NCBI GenBank assembly: GCA_964540905.1
Contig: CAZIOS010000004.1
Span: 62,001-126,000, forward strand
Reading direction: 5' to 3'
Source: VAYN01 sp964540905
Lineage (GTDB): Bacteria; Actinomycetota; Thermoleophilia; Solirubrobacterales; 70-9
Length of the DNA stretch: 64,000 nucleotides
Positions 34,283 through 41,801 of the stretch are shown here, piece by piece. Below the pieces are notes generated by a model. It did not search any database, was not told the origin of the DNA, and saw only the letters and a program-made list of their open reading frames with translations. The translations under genes and the position numbers were made by a program. How positions within the stretch are numbered: the stretch's first letter is position 1; the number at the start of each line of letters is the position of its first letter.

Positions 34283-34298
34283 GCCGCCGCCGGCTCAG
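34279..34298. terminator. Bidirectional stop-codon hairpin
   Basis: CTGAGCC and GGCTCAG pair around GCCGCC. Each arm contains one gene's TGA (hipA-like stop and reverse stop of the kinase-propeller gene). No T-run is present. This is the same design as at 17687. Confidence 0.45.
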
Positions 34299-36097
34299 GG
34301 TTCGATCCGGGTCACGGCGCCGTCTTCGTTGTCGGCCACCCAGACCGCTTCGGAGCCGACCGCGACGGCGCCGGGCTCGCCGCCGACGCTGACCGCGGAG
34401 CCGACCTGCTCGCCGCTTTCGATGTCGATCCGGGTCACCGTGCCGTCGAGCGAGCTGGCGACCCAGACCAGGCCGGTGCCGGAGTCGATCCCACCGGGGC
34501 GGCCGCCGACGTCGATCGGGTCGCCGACGACGGCATGGGTCGAGGGGTCGACCCTGGAGACGGTGCCGGAGCGGCTGTTGGCGACCCAGACCAGGCCGTG
34601 GGCGACGGTGACCCCGGCCGGGCCGCGGCCGACCGCGATCGGCGCCCCCGGCCTGACGCCGCTGAGGTCGATCCGCCGCACGGCGCCGGTGCTGGCGCTG
34701 CTGACCCAGAGGCCGCCGGCGCCGACGGCAAGGCGCAGCGGCGCCGCGTGCGGCGGCAGGCCACGGCGGTAGACGGCGTCGCCGCGGGCGTCGACGGCGC
34801 TGATCCCGGCGCCGCGCTCGTCGGCGACCCAGACGCGGCCGGCGCCGAAGGCGACCGGGCCGGGGCGGCCGCCGACCTCGATCCGCGCGGTGACGCGCCG
34901 GCGCCGCGGGTCGATCCGCAGCAGCTCGCCGCGGGGCGGGTCGGTGACCCAGACCGAGCCGGCGCCGACGGCGACCCCGGAGATGCCGGCACCGAGGCGC
35001 AGCGGCGCGCCAACCACTTCGCCGCTCGCCGGGTTGAGCCGGGTCAGGGTGCCGTCGCGTTCGCTGGTGACCCAGATCGCTTCGTCGGCGGCGGCGATCC
35101 GCAGTGGCGGCCGCCCGACCGCGATCGGCGCCGAGACCGCGGGCCCACCGCCGCCGGGCAGGGTCAGGGCGAGGACCGCGGCAGCGGCCAGGACCGCCAC
35201 CGCCGCGCCCGCCCACTGCAGCCGTCGCCCCCGCAGCGGGCCGAGGCTCGGGCCGCTGGCGTCGAGCGGCACCGTCGTGCGCTCCTCGGCGCCGCGCGAG
35301 AGGACGCGGGTCGGGCGCAGGCCCGATCCCTGCCGCTCGCGGGCGGCGGCGAGCAGGGCGCCGGCGCTCGGATAGCGATCCTGCGGCCGTTTGCTGACGG
35401 CGCGCTCGATCACCGCCTCGAGGCCCGCCGGCATCTCCGGCTCGGTGTCGGATTCGCGGCGCTGGTAGGGGACGATCCCGGTCAGCGCCTCGTAGAGGAC
35501 GCAGCCGAGCGAGTAGACGTCGGCGGCGGCGCCGACTTCCTCGCCGCGCCACTGCTCCGGCGACATGTACTGGGCGGTGCCGACGACCGAGGCGCCGCTG
35601 AGGGCGCCGCTCTCGTCCAGCGCCTTGGCGAGGCCGAAGTCGGAGAGGAAGGCGCGCTCGCCTTCGACCAGGATGTTGTGCGGCTTGACGTCGCGGTGGA
35701 CGATGCCGGCGGCGTGGGCGGCGTCGAGCGCTTCCGCGACCTGGCCGAGCAGCGCCAGCGCCCGCTGCGGCGGCAGCGGCCCTTCGCGGTCGATCAGCTT
35801 GCGCAGGTCGCCCCCCTCGACCAGGCGCATCGCCACGATCAGCTCGCCGTCGACCTCGCGCGAGTCGAAGACCGGCACCACCGCCGGGTGGTCGAGCCGG
35901 GCGGCGAGGCGGGACTCGCGCAGGAAGCGCTCGCGGAAGCCCCGGCGGTCAACGAGCTCACGGGCGATCACCTTAAGCGCCACCGGCCGCTGCAGCCCAA
36001 GGTGGGTGGCGCGGTAGACGACGCCCATGCCGCCACGCGCGATCAGCGCCTCGATCCGGTAGCCGGCGAGGGTGGAGCCGATTGCCGGTTCTCCCAT
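34295..36097 (-). CDS. Membrane Ser/Thr protein kinase with extracytoplasmic beta-propeller
   Basis: The 600-residue protein has an N-terminal Hanks-type kinase domain: GGMGVVY loop, Lys42 in VALKV, HRDVKPHN (134-141), DFG (153-155) and SPE. A basic linker and one membrane helix (about 296-313) follow. A C-terminal repeat domain of about 285 residues has recurring blades ending in VWVA or LWVS. No PASTA domain is present. It may sense an external ligand through the propeller and phosphorylate FHA proteins inside; an FHA gene lies 1.2 kb upstream. The ATG lies in a 14-base dyad whose centre is the -10 box. Confidence 0.9.
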   Translation of the reverse strand: MGEPAIGSTLAGYRIEALIARGGMGVVYRATHLGLQRPVALKVIARELVDRRGFRERFLRESRLAARLDHPAVVPVFDSREVDGELIVAMRLVEGGDLRKLIDREGPLPPQRALALLGQVAEALDAAHAAGIVHRDVKPHNILVEGERAFLSDFGLAKALDESGALSGASVVGTAQYMSPEQWRGEEVGAAADVYSLGCVLYEALTGIVPYQRRESDTEPEMPAGLEAVIERAVSKRPQDRYPSAGALLAAARERQGSGLRPTRVLSRGAEERTTVPLDASGPSLGPLRGRRLQWAGAAVAVLAAAAVLALTLPGGGGPAVSAPIAVGRPPLRIAAADEAIWVTSERDGTLTRLNPASGEVVGAPLRLGAGISGVAVGAGSVWVTDPPRGELLRIDPRRRRVTARIEVGGRPGPVAFGAGRVWVADERGAGISAVDARGDAVYRRGLPPHAAPLRLAVGAGGLWVSSASTGAVRRIDLSGVRPGAPIAVGRGPAGVTVAHGLVWVANSRSGTVSRVDPSTHAVVGDPIDVGGRPGGIDSGTGLVWVASSLDGTVTRIDIESGEQVGSAVSVGGEPGAVAVGSEAVWVADNEDGAVTRIEP

Positions 36098-36124
36098 CCG
36101 GCGGGTTATACCGCCGGATGGGAG
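36091..36124 (-). promoter_or_regulatory. Dyad with -10 box in its loop (kinase promoter)
   Basis: CTCCCATCCGGCGG and its perfect reverse complement flank GTTATA. On the minus strand the loop reads TATAAC, seven bases before the kinase ATG, which itself lies in the arm. In read-through RNA from the upstream TolB-like gene the dyad could form a strong hairpin, so it may be both operator and terminator. Confidence 0.6.
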
Positions 36125-36133
36125 ACGGAGCGC

Positions 36134-37204
36134 TCAGTAGGCCGAGCGGCTGCGCGGCTGCCAGGCGAAGCCGGTGCCGATCTCGGCGGCGGCCCCTTCG
36201 CCGGCTTCGACCGAGGCGAGCTCGCCCAACTCGAAGCCGCGCCTGACGTCGAGCAGGTAAAGCCGCTGCTCGGTTTCGTCCGCGTCCTCGCCGGCTTCGA
36301 CCCGGACCGCGACCCTGGTCCCGTCGGGCGAGAACCGCGCCTGCACCTTGGCGTCATCGGGCAGCGGCCCGAGCTTGCGCGGGGCGCCGCCGGCGATCGG
36401 CTTCTCGCAGAGGCTCTCGTAGCGGCTGAACAGCATCGTGCGGCCGTCGGCGGAGACGTCCTGCAGGTAGACGGAGCTGGCGCCGCCGACGAGCTTGTGC
36501 GGCTTGGCCCCGTCGGCCCGCATCGCGTAGATGTCGGAGTACCCGGCCGGCCCTGCGCTGCTGTCGCCGCGGTCGAAGACGATCCCGCCGGCGAAGTAGT
36601 GCGGGGCGAAGGCGTCCTCGCCGCCGCGGCTGAGCCGGCTGAGGCCGCTGTCGTTGAGGCGCACCGAGTAAATCGCGTCGCTGCCGAGCGCCGGGGTGCG
36701 GACGAAGGCGACGGTCTTGCCGTTGCGCGAGATCGTCGCTTCGTGCTCGTCCGCCGGCGAGGGCGCGAGCGGACGGGCGCCACCGCCGTGGGAGGCAACC
36801 ACGTAGAGGTCGCGCGGCGCCCCGGCGCCGGTCGCGCGCTCGAAGACGATCAGGCGGCCGTCGGGGGTGAACTGCGGCTGCGAGTCGACTTCGGCGCCGC
36901 TGGTCAGCTGGCGCTCCCCGGTCCCGTCCGGGCGCATCGTGAAGAGGTCGCCGTCCCTGACGAAGACGATCGTGGTCCCGTCCGGGGAGAAGGCGGGTTC
37001 GGCGTCGGCGGGATCGTCGGTGAGCTGGTCGACGCGTTCGCCGCGGGCGATGAAGAGGCCGCCGCGGACTTCCGCTTCGGCCCCGTGTTTCTGCGTCGTC
37101 AGGCGCGAGAAGACGAGGGCGGGCGGGCCGGAGGCGCTGGCGGCGGCGGGTGCCGCGAGGACGAGGAGGGCGAACAGTGAGACCAGAACGGTGCGGTAGC
37201 GCAT
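36134..37204 (-). CDS. Secreted TolB-like beta-propeller protein
   Basis: The 356-residue protein has a signal peptide (residues 1 to about 24: RYRTVLVSLFALLVLAAPAAAS). Multiple WD40-like/PD40 repeats follow, marked by FSPDGTTIVFV, FTPDGRLIVFE and FSPDGTRVAV. It is probably exported, soluble or wall-associated. The start is ATG 37204 with GAAAGGA about six bases upstream. It precedes the kinase-propeller gene by 36 bases; a joint signalling role is possible. Confidence 0.85.
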   Translation of the reverse strand: MRYRTVLVSLFALLVLAAPAAASASGPPALVFSRLTTQKHGAEAEVRGGLFIARGERVDQLTDDPADAEPAFSPDGTTIVFVRDGDLFTMRPDGTGERQLTSGAEVDSQPQFTPDGRLIVFERATGAGAPRDLYVVASHGGGARPLAPSPADEHEATISRNGKTVAFVRTPALGSDAIYSVRLNDSGLSRLSRGGEDAFAPHYFAGGIVFDRGDSSAGPAGYSDIYAMRADGAKPHKLVGGASSVYLQDVSADGRTMLFSRYESLCEKPIAGGAPRKLGPLPDDAKVQARFSPDGTRVAVRVEAGEDADETEQRLYLLDVRRGFELGELASVEAGEGAAAEIGTGFAWQPRSRSAY

Positions 37205-37311
37205 GGCTTCCTTTCGGTGGGGTTCGTCGTGCCCACCGATCCTGCGCTCCGCGACCGCACCCGCCAACGCCAATCGCGCCCCTCGCCGAGCCACGTCTGG
37301 CCCGGTCCGGG

Positions 37312-37899
37312 TCAGCGCGGGCGATCGAGGCCGAGCTCGATCACGCGGGCGGCGATCAGCCGCGGGCGCTCGCGGCCGGCGTCGCCGGCGACGCCGAGCT
37401 TGGCCGCGAGGGCGTCGAGGCGGCGCTGGGCGGTGCGCTCGCTGACGTGCAGCTCCTCGGCGATCTCGGCCCGGGTCGCGGGGCGCCCGGCGAAGGCGCC
37501 CTCGCTGCGGTAGGGCGCGACCAGCGCCGCCGCGGTCGCCCGCTCCTCGGCGCTGAGGTCGACCGCGGGGGCGCCGCTGGGGACGGTGGCGCCGACCGGC
37601 GTCGCCGGGCCGATCGCGGCTTCGAGGCGGTGGGCGCCGACGATCAGGGTGTCGCCGTCGCGCAGCCGCCGCGGCCGCTCCAGCGGCTCGCCGTTGAGGA
37701 CGGTGCCGTTGCGGCTGTCGAGGTCGGTCGCCATCAGCACCTCGCCGCGGCGCTCGATCTCCAGGTGGTTCCAGGAGACCGCCTCGTCGTCGAGCTGGAC
37801 GTCGGCCTCGGGCGAGCGCCCGACCACGGTGCGCTCGCCGCTCAGCGCCACCGATCGCGGCTCTGCCCCAGGTCCGCTCAGCCACAGGCGCGCATCCAT
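37312..37899 (-). CDS. FHA-domain protein with C-terminal helix-turn-helix
   Basis: The 195-residue protein has an N-terminal FHA domain (about 10-90: VVGRSPEADVQLDD, SWNHLEI, DLDSRNGTVLNG), which binds phosphothreonine. The C-terminal region ATRAEIAEELHVSERTAQRRLDALAAKLGV looks like a winged HTH. It may couple kinase phosphorylation to transcription. The start is ATG 37899 with TATCCT seven bases upstream, sharing a 24-base bidirectional promoter with rpiA. Confidence 0.85.
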   Translation of the reverse strand: MDARLWLSGPGAEPRSVALSGERTVVGRSPEADVQLDDEAVSWNHLEIERRGEVLMATDLDSRNGTVLNGEPLERPRRLRDGDTLIVGAHRLEAAIGPATPVGATVPSGAPAVDLSAEERATAAALVAPYRSEGAFAGRPATRAEIAEELHVSERTAQRRLDALAAKLGVAGDAGRERPRLIAARVIELGLDRPR

Positions 37900-37923
37900 C
37901 GGAGCGAGGATAAAGTCCGGGCG
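37900..37923. promoter_or_regulatory. 24-base bidirectional leaderless promoter (FHA gene / rpiA)
   Basis: AGGATAAAGT holds two overlapping -10 boxes: TATCCT leftward and TAAAGT rightward, each seven bases from its start codon. RNA polymerase cannot occupy both at once, so the two genes should compete for transcription. Confidence 0.6.
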
Positions 37924-38580
37924 GTGACCGGGGCCGACACCGAGAAGCGAGCGGCGGCCGAGGCTGCGGCGGAGCTGGTCGAGGAGGGGATGACGGTGGG
38001 CCTGGGAACGGGCTCGACGGTCGCCTTCCTGCTGCCGGCGCTCGCCCGCCGCGGGCTGCGCGACATTCGCTGCGTCGCCACCTCCGTCGCCACCTCCGAG
38101 CAGGCGCGGGAGCTGGGGATCCCGGTCGAGGTGTTCGACTCGCTGGCGCGGCTCGAGATCGCGATCGACGGCACCGACGAGGTGACCCCGGACGGCTGGC
38201 TGATCAAGGGCGGCGGCGGCGCCCACCTGCGCGAGAAGGTCGTCGCCGCGGCGGCGGCCCGTTTCGTCGTCATCGCCGACTCGAGCAAGCCGGTCGAGGC
38301 CCTGCGCGGGCCGGTGCCGCTGGAGCTGTTCGGCTTCGGCCTCGCCTCGACCCTGGCCCGGCTCGGCCCCGAGGTCGAGCTGCGCGGCGTCCCCGCCAGC
38401 CCCGACGGCGGCGCGATCGCCGACTACCGCGGCGCCGGCCTCGACGACCCCGCCGCGCTCGCGGCCCGGTTCGAGGCCGACCCCGGCATCGCCGCCCACG
38501 GCCTCTTCCCCCCCGCTCTCGTCGACGACGTGCTGATCGCCAGGGGAGAGGCGGTAGAGCACCGGCGGCTGGATGGCTGA
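37924..38580 (+). CDS. rpiA: Ribose-5-phosphate isomerase A
   Basis: The 218-residue enzyme has GLGTGSTVAF, IDGTDEVTPDG (catalytic Asp) and KGGGGAHLREK, the RpiA hallmarks. It interconverts ribose- and ribulose-5-phosphate. The GTG start at 37924 matches the -10 box. The frame is open further upstream but without family match. It is apart from the other pentose-phosphate genes but within 17 kb of all of them. Confidence 0.93.
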   Translation: MTGADTEKRAAAEAAAELVEEGMTVGLGTGSTVAFLLPALARRGLRDIRCVATSVATSEQARELGIPVEVFDSLARLEIAIDGTDEVTPDGWLIKGGGGAHLREKVVAAAAARFVVIADSSKPVEALRGPVPLELFGFGLASTLARLGPEVELRGVPASPDGGAIADYRGAGLDDPAALAARFEADPGIAAHGLFPPALVDDVLIARGEAVEHRRLDG

Positions 38581-39244
38581 TACCCGCGCGGTCGCCTTCG
38601 TCGCCGGCGCCGGCGACGTCGCCGCGACGCTGCGCTTCGCCGCTGCGCACGGGCTGCGGGTCGCCGGCCAGGGCACCGGCCACAGCGCCGGGCTGCTGCC
38701 GGGGCTCGACGACACGATCCTGCTCAAGACCGAGCGGATGCGCGGCATCGAGGTCGACCCGGAGGAGCGCCTCGCCCGGGTCGAGGCGGGGGTGCTGACA
38801 GCCGAGCTGGGGCAGCGACGGGGGTGCACGGGCTCAGCTCGCTGCCCGGCTCCTCGCCCGACGTCGGCGTCGCCCGGCTACACGCTCGGCGGGCGGCGGT
38901 GCCGGCGGTGCCGGAGCCGCTGCGCGGCCGGCCGCTGATCACGATCGACGCCGCCTGCATCGGCGGGCGCGAGGCCGGCGAGCGCCTGGTCGCGCCGCTG
39001 TGGGAGATCGGCGAGCCGATCGTCGACACGTTCGGCCAGATCCCCGCCGAGGGCCTGCCGGATCCACATGGACCCCGAGCAGCCGGTTCCCGGCTCTGCC
39101 ACCACGCGACCGTCGCCGAGCTCCCCCGACGCGGCGATCGACGCCTTTCTCGCCGCGGGCCCCGGACCGGAGACCGGCTCCTCGCTGCTGTCGGCCGAGC
39201 TGCGTCAACTCGGCGGTGTCCTTGGCCGCGAGGGCGCCGGCTGA
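38573..39244 (+). pseudogene. Decayed FAD-binding (FAD_binding_4/BBE-like) oxidoreductase
   Basis: The frame starts well: AGAGDVAATLRFAAAHGLRVAGQGTGHSAG, then LARVEAGVLTAELGQ, the PP-loop region of the FAD_binding_4 family. The homologous text then jumps between frames: HGLSSLPGSSPDVGV, next GYTLGG, then VPEPLRGRPLITIDAACIGG to VDTFGQIPAEGL, then HMDPEQPVPG, and finally DAAIDAFLAAG to LLSAELRQLGGVLGREGAG. Several frameshifts and a deletion of much of the FAD/substrate middle (after GYTLGG) are needed to explain it. Expected length is about 450 residues; only about 220 codons remain. It overlaps rpiA by 8 bases. Confidence 0.88.
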
Positions 39245-39260
39245 CGACCGGCCGCCGAGC

Positions 39261-39809
39261 TCAGGCGGGATTCCGCGAGCGAATCGAGTCGAGCCGGGAG
39301 AACGCCGGGTCGTCTTCGCCGACCAGGTCGGCAAGCATCCTGGCCGCGGCCTCGATGTCCTCGGGAGTCGCAATCGCAACGGCCTCGATGTCAGCCCAGT
39401 CTTTGGTGCGATCGAAGAACGACTTGAAGACGACGAGGGACGCGCAGTCGAGGACCGGCGCCTGACGGCCCTCGAGCGGGACCCAGACGACCGCGGCGGA
39501 AACCGCCTCGTGCAGCGGCAGGTTGTTGAGGAAGACGTCGACCGGGACGCCGTCCCAGAAGAGGCGCGCCTGGCCATCCCGCTCCACCGCAGCGATGTCC
39601 TCGGCGCTCACCGCGACTCCCTCGGGCAAGGTCTCCAGCACCCGCCTGGCATCGGCGGCGTCGCAGAAGATGTTGACGTCGAGGTCGCGGGTGCCGCGCG
39701 GCTCCTCGACGCAGTAGGCGAGCGCGATCGCGCCGCCGAAGGCGTGGGGCAGCGAGCGCTCCGCGAGCGCGTCGTGAATCGCGAAGAGCTTGTCGACCAG
39801 CTCGCTCAT
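39261..39809 (-). CDS. AbiEii-like nucleotidyltransferase, toxin-like partner of module 2
   Basis: The 182-residue protein has HAFGGAIALAYCVEEPRGTRDLDVNIF, matching the GG-x-A and D-x-D core of minimal nucleotidyltransferases. PLEGRQAPVLDCASLVVFKSFFDRTKDWADIEAV follows the AbiEii-like pattern. It overlaps the upstream XRE gene by ATGA. It resembles the protein at 24197 in size and layout. Toxicity and target are unknown. Confidence 0.8.
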   Translation of the reverse strand: MSELVDKLFAIHDALAERSLPHAFGGAIALAYCVEEPRGTRDLDVNIFCDAADARRVLETLPEGVAVSAEDIAAVERDGQARLFWDGVPVDVFLNNLPLHEAVSAAVVWVPLEGRQAPVLDCASLVVFKSFFDRTKDWADIEAVAIATPEDIEAAARMLADLVGEDDPAFSRLDSIRSRNPA

Positions 39810-40168
39810 CGGCCGGCACCCCCGCCCAACCGCTCGATCAGCGGCGGGAACTGCATCTCGGCCCGCGGTCGGAACGGCAGCGCCTCGGCCAGCTCCAGCA
39901 CCTGCACCAGGATCTTGCCCGCCCTCTCGGGATCAACCGGCGGCTCACGCGAGGCGAGCTGCAGATCGAAGCCCCCGGCGGAGGCGATCCGCAGCAGAGC
40001 GTCGGCGCCGGGCTCGCGATGCCCGTGCAGATAGACGTTGAGAACCGAGCGGGGCAGCCCCGCCCGTCGCGCCAGCTGCGCCTGGCTGAGATCGCTGCAG
40101 CGCTGAATCTCTTGCACCATCGCGGCAGAGGACCTGGCAACCGGAGTCCCTATCGCACCCTTATCCAT
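39806..40168 (-). CDS. XRE-family HTH protein, likely antitoxin/regulator of module 2
   Basis: The 120-residue protein has an HTH region (MVQEIQRCSDLSQAQLARRAGLPRSVLNVYLHG, about 17-50) and a helical tail (about 80-115). Two palindromes lie over and just upstream of its start. The first ATG (40168) sits within one of them and has no Shine-Dalgarno; ATG of MVQ (about 40120) is an alternative. Gene order and sizes match module 1 at 23835. Confidence 0.8.
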   Translation of the reverse strand: MDKGAIGTPVARSSAAMVQEIQRCSDLSQAQLARRAGLPRSVLNVYLHGHREPGADALLRIASAGGFDLQLASREPPVDPERAGKILVQVLELAEALPFRPRAEMQFPPLIERLGGGAGR

Positions 40169-40194
40169 ATCTGGATGTTAGCGAATCCGCTAAC
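40163..40194. promoter_or_regulatory. Two adjacent palindromes at the start of the module 2 XRE gene
   Basis: ATCCA-TATC-TGGAT (40163-40176) overlaps the start codon and GTTAGCG-AATC-CGCTAAC (40177-40194) lies next to it. Both are perfect. They are likely autoregulatory operators. Confidence 0.55.
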
Positions 40195-40197
40195 GAG

Positions 40198-41118
40198 CTA
40201 AGGCTCGATCACGTTGTTCGGGTCCGGCTTCTCGCCGGGTGGGGCCTGGCTGTAGTCGCCGAAGGGGGCGTCGCGCCTGGCGACGGCGGCGGGGACGCCC
40301 TCGCGCTCGGCCAGCTCGATGAAGCGCCTGGCGTCGGGGGTGTTGCGCATCAGGCCGTCGAGGATCGGGCCCAGGGTCTGGGTCGAGGCGAGACCGATGT
40401 TCTCGTAGGCGTGGTTGACGACGAGCTTCATCGCCGCCAGCTGCGAGGCCGGGATCGTCGCCAGCTGCCGCGCCGTCGCGGCGACCTCGCGCTCGAGCTC
40501 GGCGAAGGGCACGGCGCGGTTGATCAGCTCGACCTCGGCCGCCCCGGCGCCAGAGAGCGGCTTGCCGGTCAGCGCGTACTCCTTCGCCTTGGTCAGCCCC
40601 AGCCGGTAGAGCCACATGCCGGAGAGGTAGGCGCCCCACATCCGCGAGTAGGGCGTGCCGATGCGGGCGTCCTCGCTGGCGATCACGAGGTCGGCGCAGA
40701 GGGCGAAGTCGCTGCCGCCGCCGAGGCACCAGCCGTGGACCTGGGCGATCGTCGGCTTCGGCGCCCGCCACACGCTCATCAGCTTCTGGGTCGGCGCCAG
40801 CGCCGCCGCGGTCGCGAAGGCAAAGTCCTTGCCAGGGTCCCACTCACCGTCCGTGCTCATCTGCTCGTCCCAGTGGTGGAAGCCGCCGCCGAAGTCGTAA
40901 CCGGCGCAGAAGGCGCGGCCGGCGCCGCGGATCACGATCACCTTCACAGCGGCATCGGCGACCGCCCGCTCGACCGCCGCCTCGACCTCTTCCGGCATCG
41001 GCGGCACGATCGTGTTCAGCGAGTGGGGCCGGTTGAGGGTGATCGTCGCGACCTGCTCGGCGACCGTGTAGAGGATCGTCTCGAAGGCCGGCACGCTGGA
41101 CTCGGCGGCCGGGGTCAC
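40198..41118 (-). CDS. Enoyl-CoA hydratase/isomerase family (crotonase) protein
   Basis: The 306-residue protein has VATITLNRPHSLNT, GAGRAFCAGYDF and VHGWCLGGGSDFALCADLVIA, so both oxyanion-hole segments are intact. It should act on an acyl-CoA, but which reaction of the superfamily is not clear. It begins (GTG) two bases after pgl and probably shares the gnd-pgl operon. The metabolic link to the pentose-phosphate pathway is not obvious. Confidence 0.88.
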   Translation of the reverse strand: MTPAAESSVPAFETILYTVAEQVATITLNRPHSLNTIVPPMPEEVEAAVERAVADAAVKVIVIRGAGRAFCAGYDFGGGFHHWDEQMSTDGEWDPGKDFAFATAAALAPTQKLMSVWRAPKPTIAQVHGWCLGGGSDFALCADLVIASEDARIGTPYSRMWGAYLSGMWLYRLGLTKAKEYALTGKPLSGAGAAEVELINRAVPFAELEREVAATARQLATIPASQLAAMKLVVNHAYENIGLASTQTLGPILDGLMRNTPDARRFIELAEREGVPAAVARRDAPFGDYSQAPPGEKPDPNNVIEP

Positions 41119-41120
41119 GC

Positions 41121-41792
41121 TCAGCCCGCCGCGGCCTCGTCGGCGACGACGACCATCCGCTCGTTCTCGACCCGCCCGGCCGGGATCGAGCGGTCGCCGG
41201 CCAGCAGCTTCGCCAGCGCCTCGCGCTTCTCGGCGCCGGTGACCAGCCAGACGATCTGGCGGGCGGCGTCGATCGCCGGGTAGGTGAGCGTCATCCGGCG
41301 GTGGTCCTGATAGGCGGTCTCGGTCAGGGCGACGCGGCGGTCGCCGACCTCGAGCACCGGGTCGCCGGGGACCAGCGAGGCGGTGTGGCCGTCGGGGCCG
41401 AGGCCGAGGTGGACGAGGTCGAGCCGCTCCGGCAGCGAGCCTTCGTAGTCGTGGGCGGCGCCCTCGAGGTCGCGCTGGGTGACCGGCATCGGCCGCAGTG
41501 TCGACTGGTGGTCCATCGAGAGCCCCAGCACCATGTGGGTGAGGTTGCGGTCCTCGCTGCCTGGCGAGGCGATCCGCTCGTCGACCTGGAACAGCTCGGT
41601 CGCCTCCCAGGGCATCCGCTCGAGCTCGCCGAGGATCGCCAGCATCGCCCAGGGGGTGCGGCCGCCGCTCATCGCGAAGCCGAAGGGGCCGCGGGCGGCC
41701 GCCGCCTCAGCGCCGGCGGCGGCGATCAACTCGGCGGCCCGGCGCGCCGCCGCCTTCTCGTCGGCGACGACCTCCATCTGCGCGGCGTCCAC
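41121..41792 (-). CDS. pgl: 6-phosphogluconolactonase
   Basis: The 223-residue enzyme has MSGGRTPWAML, ELFQVDERIASPGSEDRNL and HLGLGPDGHTASLVPG, the family motifs. It hydrolyses 6-phosphogluconolactone, the product of Zwf, encoded divergently upstream. The GTG start at 41792 is used; ATG of MEVVADE is an alternative. It lies nine bases after gnd. Confidence 0.94.
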   Translation of the reverse strand: MDAAQMEVVADEKAAARRAAELIAAAGAEAAAARGPFGFAMSGGRTPWAMLAILGELERMPWEATELFQVDERIASPGSEDRNLTHMVLGLSMDHQSTLRPMPVTQRDLEGAAHDYEGSLPERLDLVHLGLGPDGHTASLVPGDPVLEVGDRRVALTETAYQDHRRMTLTYPAIDAARQIVWLVTGAEKREALAKLLAGDRSIPAGRVENERMVVVADEAAAG

Positions 41793-41801
41793 CGGGCGCC
41801 C

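Noticed and set aside
35000..36000. Periodic sequence in the kinase gene as a CRISPR or DNA repeat
   Set aside because: The periodicity is at protein level (propeller blades) and the DNA units are diverged; there are no spacer-like inserts.
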